From positions 1 to 64,000 of the forward strand of contig JAWKNY010000012.1 of the NCBI GenBank assembly GCA_041391485.1: a DNA stretch of 64,000 nucleotides, written 5' to 3'. The DNA is from JACKAF01 sp041391485. Its GTDB lineage: Bacteria; Bdellovibrionota; FAC87; UBA2466; JACKAF01. This document shows positions 46,713 to 55,837 of this stretch, in pieces; position 1 is the first letter of the stretch, and each line of letters starts with the position of its first letter. The translations under genes and the position numbers were made by a program. Below the pieces are notes generated by a model. The model searched no databases. It saw only the letters and a program-made list of their open reading frames with translations, and was not told the DNA's origin.

Positions 46713-47890
46713 TTAACCTCCCAAGGAAGGGAGCGCCGGCCCGTCCATTTTGTCCAGAATGTACTGCCAGCCTTTGCGTTGCCGCCGCACAGTCGATTCC
46801 TGCCATTGGAAAGAAGGTTGAAATCCCTGAGAGGTCGAATTCACCTCAATCACAAAAGAGATTATCTTGTGTTGGGCGTACATCCAGTCGAGGGATCCCC
46901 CATCTACATTGTAGAGCAGATCGTAAGAAGTACCGGCGGTATAGGTGCCTTGCCCCGAATCCCGCTGAAGCAGTCCTGCCAGCTCTTTGCCGATTTGCTC
47001 GTACATTTGGCGATCCGGCGAGGGGACGCGCTTGGGGCTACAGCCATACGGGAAAATCACGATCTCAGAAAAGGAATGATAGGAAATATTGAACTTGGGT
47101 TTAATTTTCGCCGCCAGATCCATTAGCGCTCGGGTTTCGGGTTCCGAACCAGCGCTAGGGTCCGGCGGTAGGTTTCATTATTCTGATTCCCGGAGGATCC
47201 GTTGCACGTATTCCAGTCCTGCGGGTAGTTGCGGTTGACGTCGACTCCGTACCTCCTCGCGTGTTTTTCCGCCACATCGAAGAGCTATTCCAAACCTTGG
47301 CGTTGCCATCGGGGTTCACCATCGGAACGACCCAGATCTCTGTTTTAGCCAGCCACTTCTGAACCTTCGCATCTTTATTAAAGTTTTCGGTGAGGTACTT
47401 GACGATATCCAGCCACTTCCGGAGTCATGACTTCGCGGGCGTGGTGCATGGCATCGAAAAGGATTGTCTGCTTTTTTCCAGAGGGTGGGATAAAGAAGCG
47501 GTGGGTGAGCTGGATCGCGTGGATGTCGCGGCCTTCGTTGGACTTGCCGATGACTTCTACGTGGGCAAGGTGCGGGTATTCGTTTTCAGTTTCTTTGAGA
47601 ATGCGTTCTACATCTTCGGGTTGCTTGTATTGCGAATCCGGAGCGAAAGGAATACGTCGCGTGTCCAATACCTTTCCGACTTTGCTGTATTTCATTTCCT
47701 CGTTCGTCAGAATCAGGGTGAGAATCTTATTCTCGTAATCGATGCCGCCGATATCGAGTCCTTGCTCGTGCAAGCCTTTCAGTTGTTCGTGGCCCGTAAA
47801 CGGAATGTCGACGTAATAGAAACCACTGGGTTCGAACGAACCCGCAGCAAAGAGTAGAGCCAGTCCTAGGTAAAGGATTCCACGACGCAT
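46713..47890 (-). CDS. M14 zinc carboxypeptidase, secreted (three or more apparent frameshifts)
   Basis: Joined frames give a secreted peptidase of about 390 residues. The ATG at 47890 follows AGGGGGAT, and a signal peptide (GILYLGLALLFAAGSFE) comes next. The zinc site HxxE falls in MHHAREVMTPE, the second part in SYHSFSEIVIFPYG (His), and the catalytic Glu in SFVIEVNS. PMVNPDG and the GVDVNRNYPQDW arginine-binding pattern are also visible. Breaks occur near 47410, 47255 and 47155, all in short repeated bases. Expected substrates are peptide C-termini in the periplasm or outside. It is convergent with the HAD gene. Confidence 0.85.
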
Positions 47891-47978
47891 ACTATCCCCC
47901 TTTGCTATTGGTTTATTTAAAGGATACACGCCTCTCGCGGCGGCCTAGACCAGAGTGCAAAAAAGCCGTTAACAGACG

Positions 47979-48635
47979 TTAGAACGGCATTTGGCGTTGC
48001 ATCGTGTCCACGAACGGCGAAACAACGGACGGCGCGTCGTCACCCGGCGTACCGAGCACCTGATCGGGGAAACGCCTTCGCCGTACACGCTGGCATTGAA
48101 ACGCGGGTTGTGCGTTAGCACGAAGCCGTTAACGGTGGCACCGGCGTATAAGCCCTTGCTACGCGAGTAGGTGAGAACGTGCCATCCGGAATGACTCCGG
48201 TTCCCTGTCCGCCAACCACGGTCCTGCCGCGAACGAGTATTCAGCGCTGGCGTCCAGTGCTGGGTGCTGCAGAATCTCGCGTCCGTAGGGCGTCATGAAT
48301 AGCAAAACGGATTCCAAGAATTGCACGCCAATCTGCAGCCCGAAGGTGACGCCATCAATGCTAAAGAAAGAAGGGGCTCCCCACTTGCCGTCTACTTTGC
48401 AGGTGGCTAGTCCTGTGCTGCCTTTTGACCTCCCAGATGAGTCCGGCTTTGACGACTTTAAGAGAAACGACGCAAAGGAGGAGTCGATGATGTACTGAGG
48501 GATAGGGTATTCAGAAAGCATCCGGTGTGTCACGACTTCACTCGCTACGCGAACGCGCCGTTCAACAGCCGTTTCGGGACGGGCAAAGGCAGGTTGGGCC
48601 ACTAGCACTGCTAATACCAAAATTCTGAGCCACAT
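47979..48635 (-). CDS. SYLF (YSC84-type) lipid-binding domain protein, secreted (two apparent frameshifts)
   Basis: A protein of about 215 residues. A signal peptide (LVLAVLVAQPAFA) is followed by a SYLF pattern: GLATCKVDGKWGAPSFFSIDGVTFGLQIGVQ, LFMTPYGREIL and ALDASAEYSFAAGP. The frame breaks near 48165. Joined frames give YSRSKGLYAGATVNG and a tail ending MQRQMPF. Indels near 48165 and 48070 are required. SYLF proteins bind phosphoinositides or lipids in eukaryotes, and their bacterial role is poorly known. The ATG is at 48635. Confidence 0.75.
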
Positions 48636-48800
48636 AGGTATTTCTCCAGTTAGGTAAGTAAAGCTTGGGTGGTGTCGTCTCTGCCCTAAAATGTAGCAAG
48701 CCCGCGGAAGGGAATGTAGGGGCGCCGTGTCCAGTCTGGCGCGCTCTCGGTTCTTAAGTTAGAATGTCCTCTCTTTTGGGGGCGTATTCAGGAGGGTAGT

Positions 48801-49397
48801 ATGTCAAAGACCATGATTTTCGCATTTGGAGCGGGGCTACTAATACTGGCCGGCTGTGCCTCCAAGACGACCACGGAAAGCGCCAGAGTTTCTATCGAAG
48901 AAAAATATAAAGGCAAAGTAGGTTCGGCTCGCAAAGGCGACTTTGTAGAAGACTTTGGGCCCGCGGACTGGTGCAAACAAGAAGCCGGGGGCGGTGAAAC
49001 GTGCCGTTTCCTACGCCAAACAGGGACTGCTTGGAAGGGAAGCACCTGTTACCAGAAAAGCTACGCTACCTTTGATGAAGTGGTTGCCAACTTCCTTGCG
49101 CCGGACGGCACCCTACGTCGTTATGAAGTAAAACGCAACGCTAGAAAGCGGTCGTTCTATTCCTCATTTTCGTTTCACTTTTTCTGCGCATGGTTCCTTC
49201 GGGGTCTTTGGTGGCCCCTCGTTTCATGCGCCAAACTTTGTAGCTACTTGGACCCTGCACCATTCCCTCCCATTGGCTTTGGTGTCATTGGGGCTAAGAC
49301 CATGTTGCACCAACGCTGTTTGGTATTTGTGTTCGCAGGTATCGAGCTTGTCTTTAAACCCGTCGTACTTTGTGGAAAGAATACTTTTCGCTTTTGA
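48801..49397 (+). CDS. Small lipoprotein; C-terminal reading probably wrong
   Basis: The ATG at 48801 follows AGGAGGGTAG. The lipoprotein signal has lipobox LAGC (LLILAGCASK), and a coding-like domain of about 115 residues follows with paired Cys (WCKQEAGGGETCRFL, STCYQ). After RYEVKRNA (about 49143) the translation becomes Phe- and Trp-rich and runs over a convergent gene, so the natural stop is probably near 49143 after a small indel. Family is not recognised. Confidence 0.55.
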   Translation: MSKTMIFAFGAGLLILAGCASKTTTESARVSIEEKYKGKVGSARKGDFVEDFGPADWCKQEAGGGETCRFLRQTGTAWKGSTCYQKSYATFDEVVANFLAPDGTLRRYEVKRNARKRSFYSSFSFHFFCAWFLRGLWWPLVSCAKLCSYLDPAPFPPIGFGVIGAKTMLHQRCLVFVFAGIELVFKPVVLCGKNTFRF

Positions 49398-49841
49398 GAG
49401 ACGCGTGATCCGATCGTTGAGCGCTTCTTCTGTAACCGCGATCACGTTTTTGTCGTCGCGAACCGTGTGCTCGAAGGCGCTATCGAGTTTCCCAATCTCT
49501 TCCCATTTTTCCATGGCGGGCGGATTTCCGTCTCCACCAACGCGCGGATCGGCAAGTCGGGCTTTGCAGCGGCGTAAGGCATCCCAGATGCCGCCGGGAT
49601 CCGTTTTGGATTTGCCGTAGATGGTGTGCTGCAGATCTTCGACTTCGGAGTTCAGTACAGCAAGTTGCTCTTCCAGGTAGACTCTTTTCTGAATCATGAT
49701 CTTGTCGTCCTTCAGGCCGACTTTTTCTCCATCCACACCGGTTTTGGTTTGGTACTCTTCGTCCAGCTTGTCCGTAACTTTACTCCCAGCGCAGCCGGCC
49801 AAAATTAGAACCACCAAAAAACTGAGGCAACTTGTTCTCAT
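49224..49841 (-). CDS. Coiled-coil lipoprotein
   Basis: A 205-residue protein with lipobox LAGC (LVVLILAGCAGSK). Long helices with heptad-like character follow (RVYLEEQLAVLNSEVEDLQ, NDRITRLSKAKSILSTKYDGFKDKLDT). Two Cys residues near the end could pair. It resembles Lpp/OmpA-linked spacer lipoproteins in layout but has no recognised family. The minus-strand ATG at 49841 is preceded by a GGAGGAATC-type site. Confidence 0.65.
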   Translation of the reverse strand: MRTSCLSFLVVLILAGCAGSKVTDKLDEEYQTKTGVDGEKVGLKDDKIMIQKRVYLEEQLAVLNSEVEDLQHTIYGKSKTDPGGIWDALRRCKARLADPRVGGDGNPPAMEKWEEIGKLDSAFEHTVRDDKNVIAVTEEALNDRITRLSKAKSILSTKYDGFKDKLDTCEHKYQTALVQHGLSPNDTKANGREWCRVQVATKFGA

Positions 49842-49898
49842 GATTCCTCCTAAACTGAAGGCGTAAACATAGCCGATCGGGGGCGAGCTCGGCCAGAT

Positions 49899-50591
49899 CT
49901 ATTTGCTGGGCTTAGTTTTCAGCCATTTCTGAAAGGCAGCGTCTAGGTCGGGGATCTCACAGAATGTCTTGAGGTAAGTCTCGATGCTTTTGCCTACACT
50001 GAGCTGAAGTAGATCCTTGATAGGGCACTTCTCCGCAATCATTTTCATGAGCGCGGTGGACGCTTGGTAATAATACTTGGTATCGGCTCCCTTGCGGTAG
50101 GGGTGGGTGAGAGAAACCACGGGAATGTAGGGTTTGGAATTTAGGTACTTGAACTCCACCTTGTCGATTTCACCGACGTAGTTGGCCAGGCCTTCCTCGA
50201 GCCAAGCGGGAATGGCCTGCTTGTATTTTTGGATGACAATGATGTGCGCTAGCTCGTGCCCAAAGAGGCCGTCAAAGTTTTTCTCATTCACCTTAGGTCC
50301 CATGTGAATGATCTGCTGCTTGCGATCTGTCGCCGCTAATGCCAGCGATCCCAGCCCGTGGGCCTTGGCGAACTGGGATTGCGAGGCGTACCACTTGACC
50401 CGCACGCGGCGGATATCCCACTCCAAAAACTCTTCGGCCTTCCTCGTTGCTTTGCGAAGGCGTGCTTCGGTCAGCCAAGCGGGAGCGTCCTCAACATTTA
50501 CTGCGTTCGTTTGTAAATTTTTAGAAAATGAAGGGGCTGGTACTCCAGCCAAACACAGCGCTGCGAGAACAATAAGGCAACCGAGGCGCAC
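49899..50591 (-). CDS. Secreted peptidase MA-like metallopeptidase
   Basis: A 230-residue protein with signal peptide (LIVLAALCLAGVPAPSFS). The gluzincin motif HELAH lies in DGLFGHELAHIIVIQ, and the third ligand region AWLEEGLANYVG (Glu) follows 20 residues later, as in the peptidase MA family. All metal ligands appear intact. Its substrates are unknown. It sits beside envelope lipoproteins, and the upstream gene on the same strand ends four bases away (stop at 50595). Confidence 0.8.
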   Translation of the reverse strand: MRLGCLIVLAALCLAGVPAPSFSKNLQTNAVNVEDAPAWLTEARLRKATRKAEEFLEWDIRRVRVKWYASQSQFAKAHGLGSLALAATDRKQQIIHMGPKVNEKNFDGLFGHELAHIIVIQKYKQAIPAWLEEGLANYVGEIDKVEFKYLNSKPYIPVVSLTHPYRKGADTKYYYQASTALMKMIAEKCPIKDLLQLSVGKSIETYLKTFCEIPDLDAAFQKWLKTKPSK

Positions 50592-50594
50592 GCA

Positions 50595-51071
50595 CTAATC
50601 CTTGCACTGGTAGGAGGCGATCTTCTTGGGGCAGCCGTCTACGGTGCAAACCCCACTCGCACTACACCCAAAGCCATTGCAGTAGCCACCCGCAGGCCAG
50701 CAGCCGTAAAGGTTGCAGCCGCCTCCTTTTGGAAACTTCCCGTAATTATTGTTGCCCTCGCAGTAGTCTTCGCCGCGCTCAGTAGAGCTGCCCGCTTGAT
50801 CCATGATGGCCGTTACGGTCTCGGTATTGACCATTTCTACGACATGGCCGTTTTCGAAGATCACGATCTTGGTGGTTTTTCCGTCTGCTGCAGGGTAGGA
50901 CCATTTTTCCCGTTTTCCACGAAAGGTGCGATCCTTGGGTTCCCCGAGCGCCTCGCTGACTTGAGGCGCTGTCATGCCGGGAGCGACCTCCTGGAAGCGC
51001 GGCATGGAGGCGCAGGCCGACAGCAGGGCCAGAGCCAATAAACAGAAGCCCTTGATAAGGTGATTGAGCAT
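50595..51071 (-). CDS. BamE/SmpA-like lipoprotein with Cys-rich C-terminus
   Basis: A protein of about 158 residues. ATG at 51071 is chosen because it opens a lipoprotein signal (FCLLALALLSACASM, lipobox LSAC) and has GGGGAGA upstream. The first half resembles the SmpA/OmlA fold (EVAPGMTAPQVSEALGEPKDRTF, KIVIFENGHVV). The last 60 residues hold eight Cys in a Gly/Asn/Tyr-rich stretch, unlike classical BamE. It is divergent from lpoB, with a 116-base gap. Role in outer-membrane assembly is possible but not shown. Confidence 0.65.
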   Translation of the reverse strand: MLNHLIKGFCLLALALLSACASMPRFQEVAPGMTAPQVSEALGEPKDRTFRGKREKWSYPAADGKTTKIVIFENGHVVEMVNTETVTAIMDQAGSSTERGEDYCEGNNNYGKFPKGGGCNLYGCWPAGGYCNGFGCSASGVCTVDGCPKKIASYQCKD

Positions 51072-51187
51072 CTCCAACTCTCCCCACATATTTAGGTTGC
51101 CTGACCCGCTTCGGAGCACTAGTTGCTTCCAGAGAAGCTAGCCGTTTATAATGGCTATTTTTAAACCTTATGGACAGGAAGGGCAAT

Positions 51188-51791
51188 ATGACCCGCGCGA
51201 TTTCAACGTTCATGGCTTTGGTGCTACTGGGATTCTTTACGGGTTGTGGTAGCAAGCAATTTACACAGGAGTGAGTACGATGATCTCAGCGAATCCCGTC
51301 TGCTGGATGACAAGTTTAACGAGACCGACATGCGCCTGGTTGCGGAAACCATGGTGAACTCACTTGTTGGGAGCCGCATCATCAGCGAAGCCAAAAAGCC
51401 ACCCGTTGTTATGGTGACCCTTCTAAAGAATCGCACTCAGGAACACATCGACATGAAGAGCCTTACGGACAAGGTTCGAGTCGCGCTAGTGAAGAGCGGG
51501 CGTTTTCGGTTTACCTCTAAAGAGATGCGCGGGGACATGGCCGAAGAGCTAGAGTACCAGGGACAGTCGGGATACGTCGATCCGGCAACCGCCCGTCGCA
51601 AGGGCAAGCAAATTGGAGCGAACTACATGCTCACCGGCGAGATGACGGATCGAGTTCAAGAAGTGGGCGACAAGAAGTACGTGTATTACAAATGCACGTT
51701 TAACCTTGTGAACATTGAATCCGGAATTCTTGATTGGACGGATGAAAAGGAAATCCGCAAGTACTACACGAAGCACCGGGTCAGTTTCTAA
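51188..51791 (+). CDS. lpoB: LpoB-type penicillin-binding protein activator (one apparent frameshift)
   Basis: Outer-membrane lipoprotein of the LpoB family (COG3417), about 200 residues. The ATG at 51188, after AGGAAGGG, begins a lipoprotein signal with lipobox FFTGC. The first frame stops at 51246. A small indel in 51230-51246 leads to YDDLSESRLLDDKFNETDM and the conserved body (VVMVTLLKNRTQEHIDM, GANYMLTGEMTDRVQEV). LpoB reaches through peptidoglycan to activate PBP1B-type synthases. It is followed directly by a COG3014 lipoprotein gene. Confidence 0.8.
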
Positions 51792-51792
51792 A

Positions 51793-53028
51793 TTGATTGC
51801 GGCGTTCCGCATTTGTTTTTTCAGTCTTCTCATTTTTTTGGTGGCGGGCTGTGCTGGCTATTCGTCGCAGGTGCGCAAAGCGCGGCACCTCTTTGAAAGT
51901 GGCGACTTTGAAAATTCCGCCAAAGAGCTGGAGCCGCTCGCCGCAAAGGAAGGCAACGATCAGCTACTGTACTTGCTGGATCTGGGGCTGACCTACCATT
52001 CTGCCGGTCGCTACGAAGACGCCATCAAAACTTTCCTCAAAGCGGAAAAAATTGCGGAGATTAAGGATTACACCAGCATTACCGCCGAAGCCGCGGCGGT
52101 GATCACCAACGAGCAGGTGCTTCCCTATAAAGGTGAAGACTTTGAGAAGATCCTAATCAATGTGTTTCTGGCGATCGACTATACGCTTGTGGGAAAATGG
52201 GACGATGCCCTAGTCGAATGCAGGCGCGTAAATCACAAAATAGATCTGATGCGCCAGCAGGGGCAGCTTCCCTACGAGCGGAACGCTTTTGCAAAATACC
52301 TGGCAGCGGTATTGTTCGAGGCTCGTGGGGAATCCAACGACGCTTTCGTAGACTACCGCCAGCTAGCTTCATGGAAACAAGGGACTCCCTATCTTGGCGC
52401 TCCGCTATTGCGTCTATCGGAAAAACTGCATGCGGAGCAGGAATACCAAATTTACAGAAAGCAGTTCCCGGCAACCCGTGACTATAGGATCGGCAAGAAC
52501 GAAGGGGAGATCATCGTCCTATTGGAGATGGGCAAGGGGCCTGTGAAAATTCCCAATCCCAGTTTTCGTTTGGTCCCGATGTTTGAGCGTCGAAACTACA
52601 GCACGGCCTACGCGGAAGTTCGCGTGGACGCTCAAAACCCGGTGCGCACCCAGACCTTGTTTGATATTGAAAGCACGGCGATTGAGCAGCTGCAAAAAAA
52701 GATGGCCATCATCATGGCGCGAAAGGTGGGGGGAGTGGTGGTCAAGGAGGTCATCGCCGAGCGGGTACGCAAAGCCACGGACAGCGAGTTCTTGGGGCTT
52801 CTTACCAAAGTCATTCTCCACATGACCGATCAAGCGGATCTGAGGAGCTGGTCCACCCTACCGGCCTCGCTACAGCTCGCGCGGATACGTGTCCCGGCCG
52901 GCACCCATCGGGTAGCGCTGGACCTGGTCTACCGATCCGGTGGTTCGCGCCCCAACGTCAAAGAATGGACCGAGGTGAAAGTCGGGCGAGGTAAGAAAGT
53001 CTTTCTAAACCACCACTTACGGGATTGA
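51793..53028 (+). CDS. COG3014-type TPR lipoprotein
   Basis: A protein of about 411 residues. A TTG at 51793, two bases after the lpoB stop, starts a lipoprotein signal with lipobox VAGC (FFSLLIFLVAGCAGYSS). TPR-like helices follow (LLDLGLTYHSAGRYEDAIKTFLKA), then a domain matching COG3014 (YKGEDFEKILINVFLAIDYTLVGKWDDALVECRRV). The function of the family is unknown; its frequent link with LpoB-like genes suggests cell-wall synthesis. An ATG at 51715 is in frame but inside lpoB, so TTG is preferred. Confidence 0.78.
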   Translation: MIAAFRICFFSLLIFLVAGCAGYSSQVRKARHLFESGDFENSAKELEPLAAKEGNDQLLYLLDLGLTYHSAGRYEDAIKTFLKAEKIAEIKDYTSITAEAAAVITNEQVLPYKGEDFEKILINVFLAIDYTLVGKWDDALVECRRVNHKIDLMRQQGQLPYERNAFAKYLAAVLFEARGESNDAFVDYRQLASWKQGTPYLGAPLLRLSEKLHAEQEYQIYRKQFPATRDYRIGKNEGEIIVLLEMGKGPVKIPNPSFRLVPMFERRNYSTAYAEVRVDAQNPVRTQTLFDIESTAIEQLQKKMAIIMARKVGGVVVKEVIAERVRKATDSEFLGLLTKVILHMTDQADLRSWSTLPASLQLARIRVPAGTHRVALDLVYRSGGSRPNVKEWTEVKVGRGKKVFLNHHLRD

Positions 53029-53216
53029 CCTCAAATTTTTGGATATTTAACCCCCACCGGGGCATACTGCGGGTTCGAAACTGCGTCGCGGGGGCTAGAA
53101 TCTGCTTCCTCTGCGAGCCTTCTTTATAGTGCCTTTATAGAGCTGTGATAATTCTGCCGGCTTTAGAGGGCCTCTTCTTGGGCGTGCGCAGGCGTTCGAC
53201 GTTCAGTGGTGGTGTT

Positions 53217-55403
53217 ATGGAGTCCTTCGAAGGACGAGAGCCGCAAAAGAAAGAGCGGCCAATCAAAAAAACAAACTCGCAAAGAATCGAAGATCGGAAG
53301 CCTAAGGTCACGGCTCAGCGATTCTTGCCTACTATTCCCTCTTTGTTATCGACTCCCAATATTCCGCTCATTCACCGTGATGTGAGCTGGTTGCAGTTCA
53401 ATGAACGGGTATTGGAGCAGGCCCGTCCTAGCAGCAAGAATCTGCCGGTGGAGCGCGTAAAGTTTCTGGCAATTTCAGCGTCCAACCTGGACGAATTTTT
53501 CATGATCCGCATGGCGTCTCTGATTCGCGAGATCACCGTTTGTAAGAACGAAGCCACCAAGCTCAAGCACCTGACACGCATCCGCGACGTACTGCTCGAG
53601 AACGTTGTGAAGTTTACCGCGCGCCAGGTAGAGATTTTGGATTTGTTATCTGCCGAGTTGCAAAAGATTGGAATCCATCTGGTTACCAACATGGATGACG
53701 ATGAGCAGCTCCGGGCGATGGGAAGCCGGCTCTTTGAATCCGCGGTGCTGCCCCACCTGAAGGCCCCCACCACGTTTTCAGCGCAGAGTCTGAAAGAATT
53801 GGACAATCTTGAAATGGCCGTCATTTTTCCGGATGGCCTTTGGTACCGCGTCCCGCGCAGCTTGCCGCCGGTGCTGTCCTCGGGAGATGGCAAAGACTCC
53901 GCCATTCATTTTTTCTTTCTCGATCACATTCTGCAGACCTTTCTCGCGCGTGCATTCCGCTCGCAGGGAGCCCCTGCTGTGTTGCGAGTGACTCGGGACG
54001 CGGATGTGACGACCGATCTTATCGAGGAAGGGACGGCGCCGACCCCAGATGTGATCCGCGGGTGTTTGAATAGCCGCGATCGCGGGGCGATGATGCGGCT
54101 CCAGTGCCTGGGGAACATTAGTCCCGAACTGATGGAGGCTTGTACCAAGGAGTTAAATCTGACGCCCGGTCAGGTGATCCCGGCCCCGACCTCCTTGTGT
54201 TTGCATGGCCTGTGGGCGGTTGTGGATAAGTTTTCCAAGGGGAAGATCAAGAAGAAGCTTCGCCGCAAGGTCGTGTACCCGGCACTCAAGGCCTATACCC
54301 CGGAGATTTTCAAGAATCCCAAAGCCATTTTTGAAAGGCTGAGTGAGCGGGATTATTTGCTGCACCACCCGTACGATTCCTTTGAAGCCTTTGTTTCCTG
54401 GATCGAAGCGGCCTGCAAAGATCCCAAGGTCACGTTGGTCGAGATCACAGCCTATCGTTTTGGAACGCTCTCACCCATTATTCCCGTGCTGAAAAAAGCG
54501 GCAAAGGAAAAATGCGTGCGCTTGCTGATTGAGCTACGCGCGCGTTTTGATGAAGGCAACAACCTTCTGATTGCGGAAGAACTTTCGCAAGCGGGTGTCC
54601 AAGTCGGATTTGGTTTCGGCAAGCTTAAGTTGCACGCCAAGGTGGCGCTCGTCGCCCGAAAAGAGGATGGGGTAGAGCGGTATTACACGCACCTTTCCAC
54701 CGGAAATTACAACGCCAAGACGGCCAAGCAATACACCGATCTTGCGATATTCACTTCCAACCAGGAAATAGGCTTAGACGCCCGAAACTTTTTCGACGCG
54801 GTCTGGAAGGGTGAGATCCCCACGGGTTTCAAGAAGCTCGTACTCGCGCCCACCAATCTCCACCGTAGGCTGCTGACTTTGATTCAGTCAGAAATCAAGG
54901 CCGCGATGGAGGGAAAAAAGGCGCGGATCGTGGCGAAAATGAACGCGTTGGTGGACGATCAAGTCATCGCTCATCTCTACCGCGCCTCCCAGTTTGGGGT
55001 GCAGGTCGACCTCATCGTACGGGGGGCTTGTTCGCTCATTCCCAAGGTGGAAGGTCTCAGCGACAATATCCGGGTCATCAGCATCATCGACCGCTTTTTG
55101 GAGCACAGCCGTTTTTATTACTTCCAAAGCTCCCGGGAGATGTACCTATCGAGTGCGGACTGGATGCCCAGGAACTTCTTCCGCCGGCTGGAGATCGCCT
55201 TTCCGGTTCTGGACGAACGCATCCTCAGTTACCTGGAGAAGGTGGTTATCCCTGCCACCTCAAAGACACCGAAAAGCCCGGGAATTGACACCGCAGGAAC
55301 CTGGGAAGAAGACTGTTTCCAAGTATGGGCGGCCCCAGTTCATGAAGTACCGTTGTTTCGCCGACTTAGCGCAGATCAGTATAGAGGGACGAGCCTTGAG
55401 TAA
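53217..55403 (+). CDS. ppk1: Polyphosphate kinase 1
   Basis: Makes long-chain polyphosphate from ATP. About 728 residues from ATG 53217, with an N-terminal extension of about 50 residues compared with E. coli; GTG at 53145 would lengthen it. RDVSWLQFNERVLEQA begins the conserved N domain. The PLD-like active site shows KLKLHAKVALV (autophosphorylated His), HLSTGNYNAKTAKQYTDL and FLEHSRFYYF (second His). The stop overlaps the sixA start. The ppk1-sixA-ppx arrangement links synthesis, signalling-type phosphatase and degradation of polyphosphate. Confidence 0.94.
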   Translation: MESFEGREPQKKERPIKKTNSQRIEDRKPKVTAQRFLPTIPSLLSTPNIPLIHRDVSWLQFNERVLEQARPSSKNLPVERVKFLAISASNLDEFFMIRMASLIREITVCKNEATKLKHLTRIRDVLLENVVKFTARQVEILDLLSAELQKIGIHLVTNMDDDEQLRAMGSRLFESAVLPHLKAPTTFSAQSLKELDNLEMAVIFPDGLWYRVPRSLPPVLSSGDGKDSAIHFFFLDHILQTFLARAFRSQGAPAVLRVTRDADVTTDLIEEGTAPTPDVIRGCLNSRDRGAMMRLQCLGNISPELMEACTKELNLTPGQVIPAPTSLCLHGLWAVVDKFSKGKIKKKLRRKVVYPALKAYTPEIFKNPKAIFERLSERDYLLHHPYDSFEAFVSWIEAACKDPKVTLVEITAYRFGTLSPIIPVLKKAAKEKCVRLLIELRARFDEGNNLLIAEELSQAGVQVGFGFGKLKLHAKVALVARKEDGVERYYTHLSTGNYNAKTAKQYTDLAIFTSNQEIGLDARNFFDAVWKGEIPTGFKKLVLAPTNLHRRLLTLIQSEIKAAMEGKKARIVAKMNALVDDQVIAHLYRASQFGVQVDLIVRGACSLIPKVEGLSDNIRVISIIDRFLEHSRFYYFQSSREMYLSSADWMPRNFFRRLEIAFPVLDERILSYLEKVVIPATSKTPKSPGIDTAGTWEEDCFQVWAAPVHEVPLFRRLSADQYRGTSLE

Positions 55404-55837
55404 GAAGAAATTGGTTCTGATCCGACACGCTCTCACCCGTAAGGTTCCCAAAGACCGTACGGAAGACAATGGCTTAAGCAAAAAGGACAACGCCAGGTGG
55501 AGAAACTACCAGCTTTTGGAGCGCTACCGACAAGCCCCGGCGGGTCCGGTTTTTGAGCAGTCCGAAGAAGCGGTGTGTGCAAACCATCGAACCCTTGGCA
55601 GAGATTTTTGGAGAAAAGCTCTCCATCGATCCACTCCTGGACGAGCAAAAGCAAAAAGGCGAAAGCAGCAAAGACTTTGATGGGCGCGTCAGCGCTTTTT
55701 TGGAAAGTTCCAAATCGGGAGACGCCGAGATTCTCTTCGTGTGTTCCCACGCCGATTGGATTCCGGCCGCGTACGATCAGCTCAAGCACAAGTCAGTGCG
55801 AGTGAAAAAAGGTTCTTGGGTAGAACTCGAGATCTAA
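55396..55837 (+). CDS. sixA: SixA-like phosphohistidine phosphatase (one apparent frameshift)
   Basis: Histidine-phosphatase superfamily protein of about 147 residues. TTG at 55396, overlapping the ppk1 stop, gives KKKLVLIRHALTRK with the RHG-type nucleophile (RHA). A frameshift near 55540-55555 leads to SSPKKRCVQTIEPL (second Arg region) and CSHADWIPA (second His). Expected to remove phosphate from phospho-His or small phosphoesters. It is coupled to ppk1. Confidence 0.8.
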
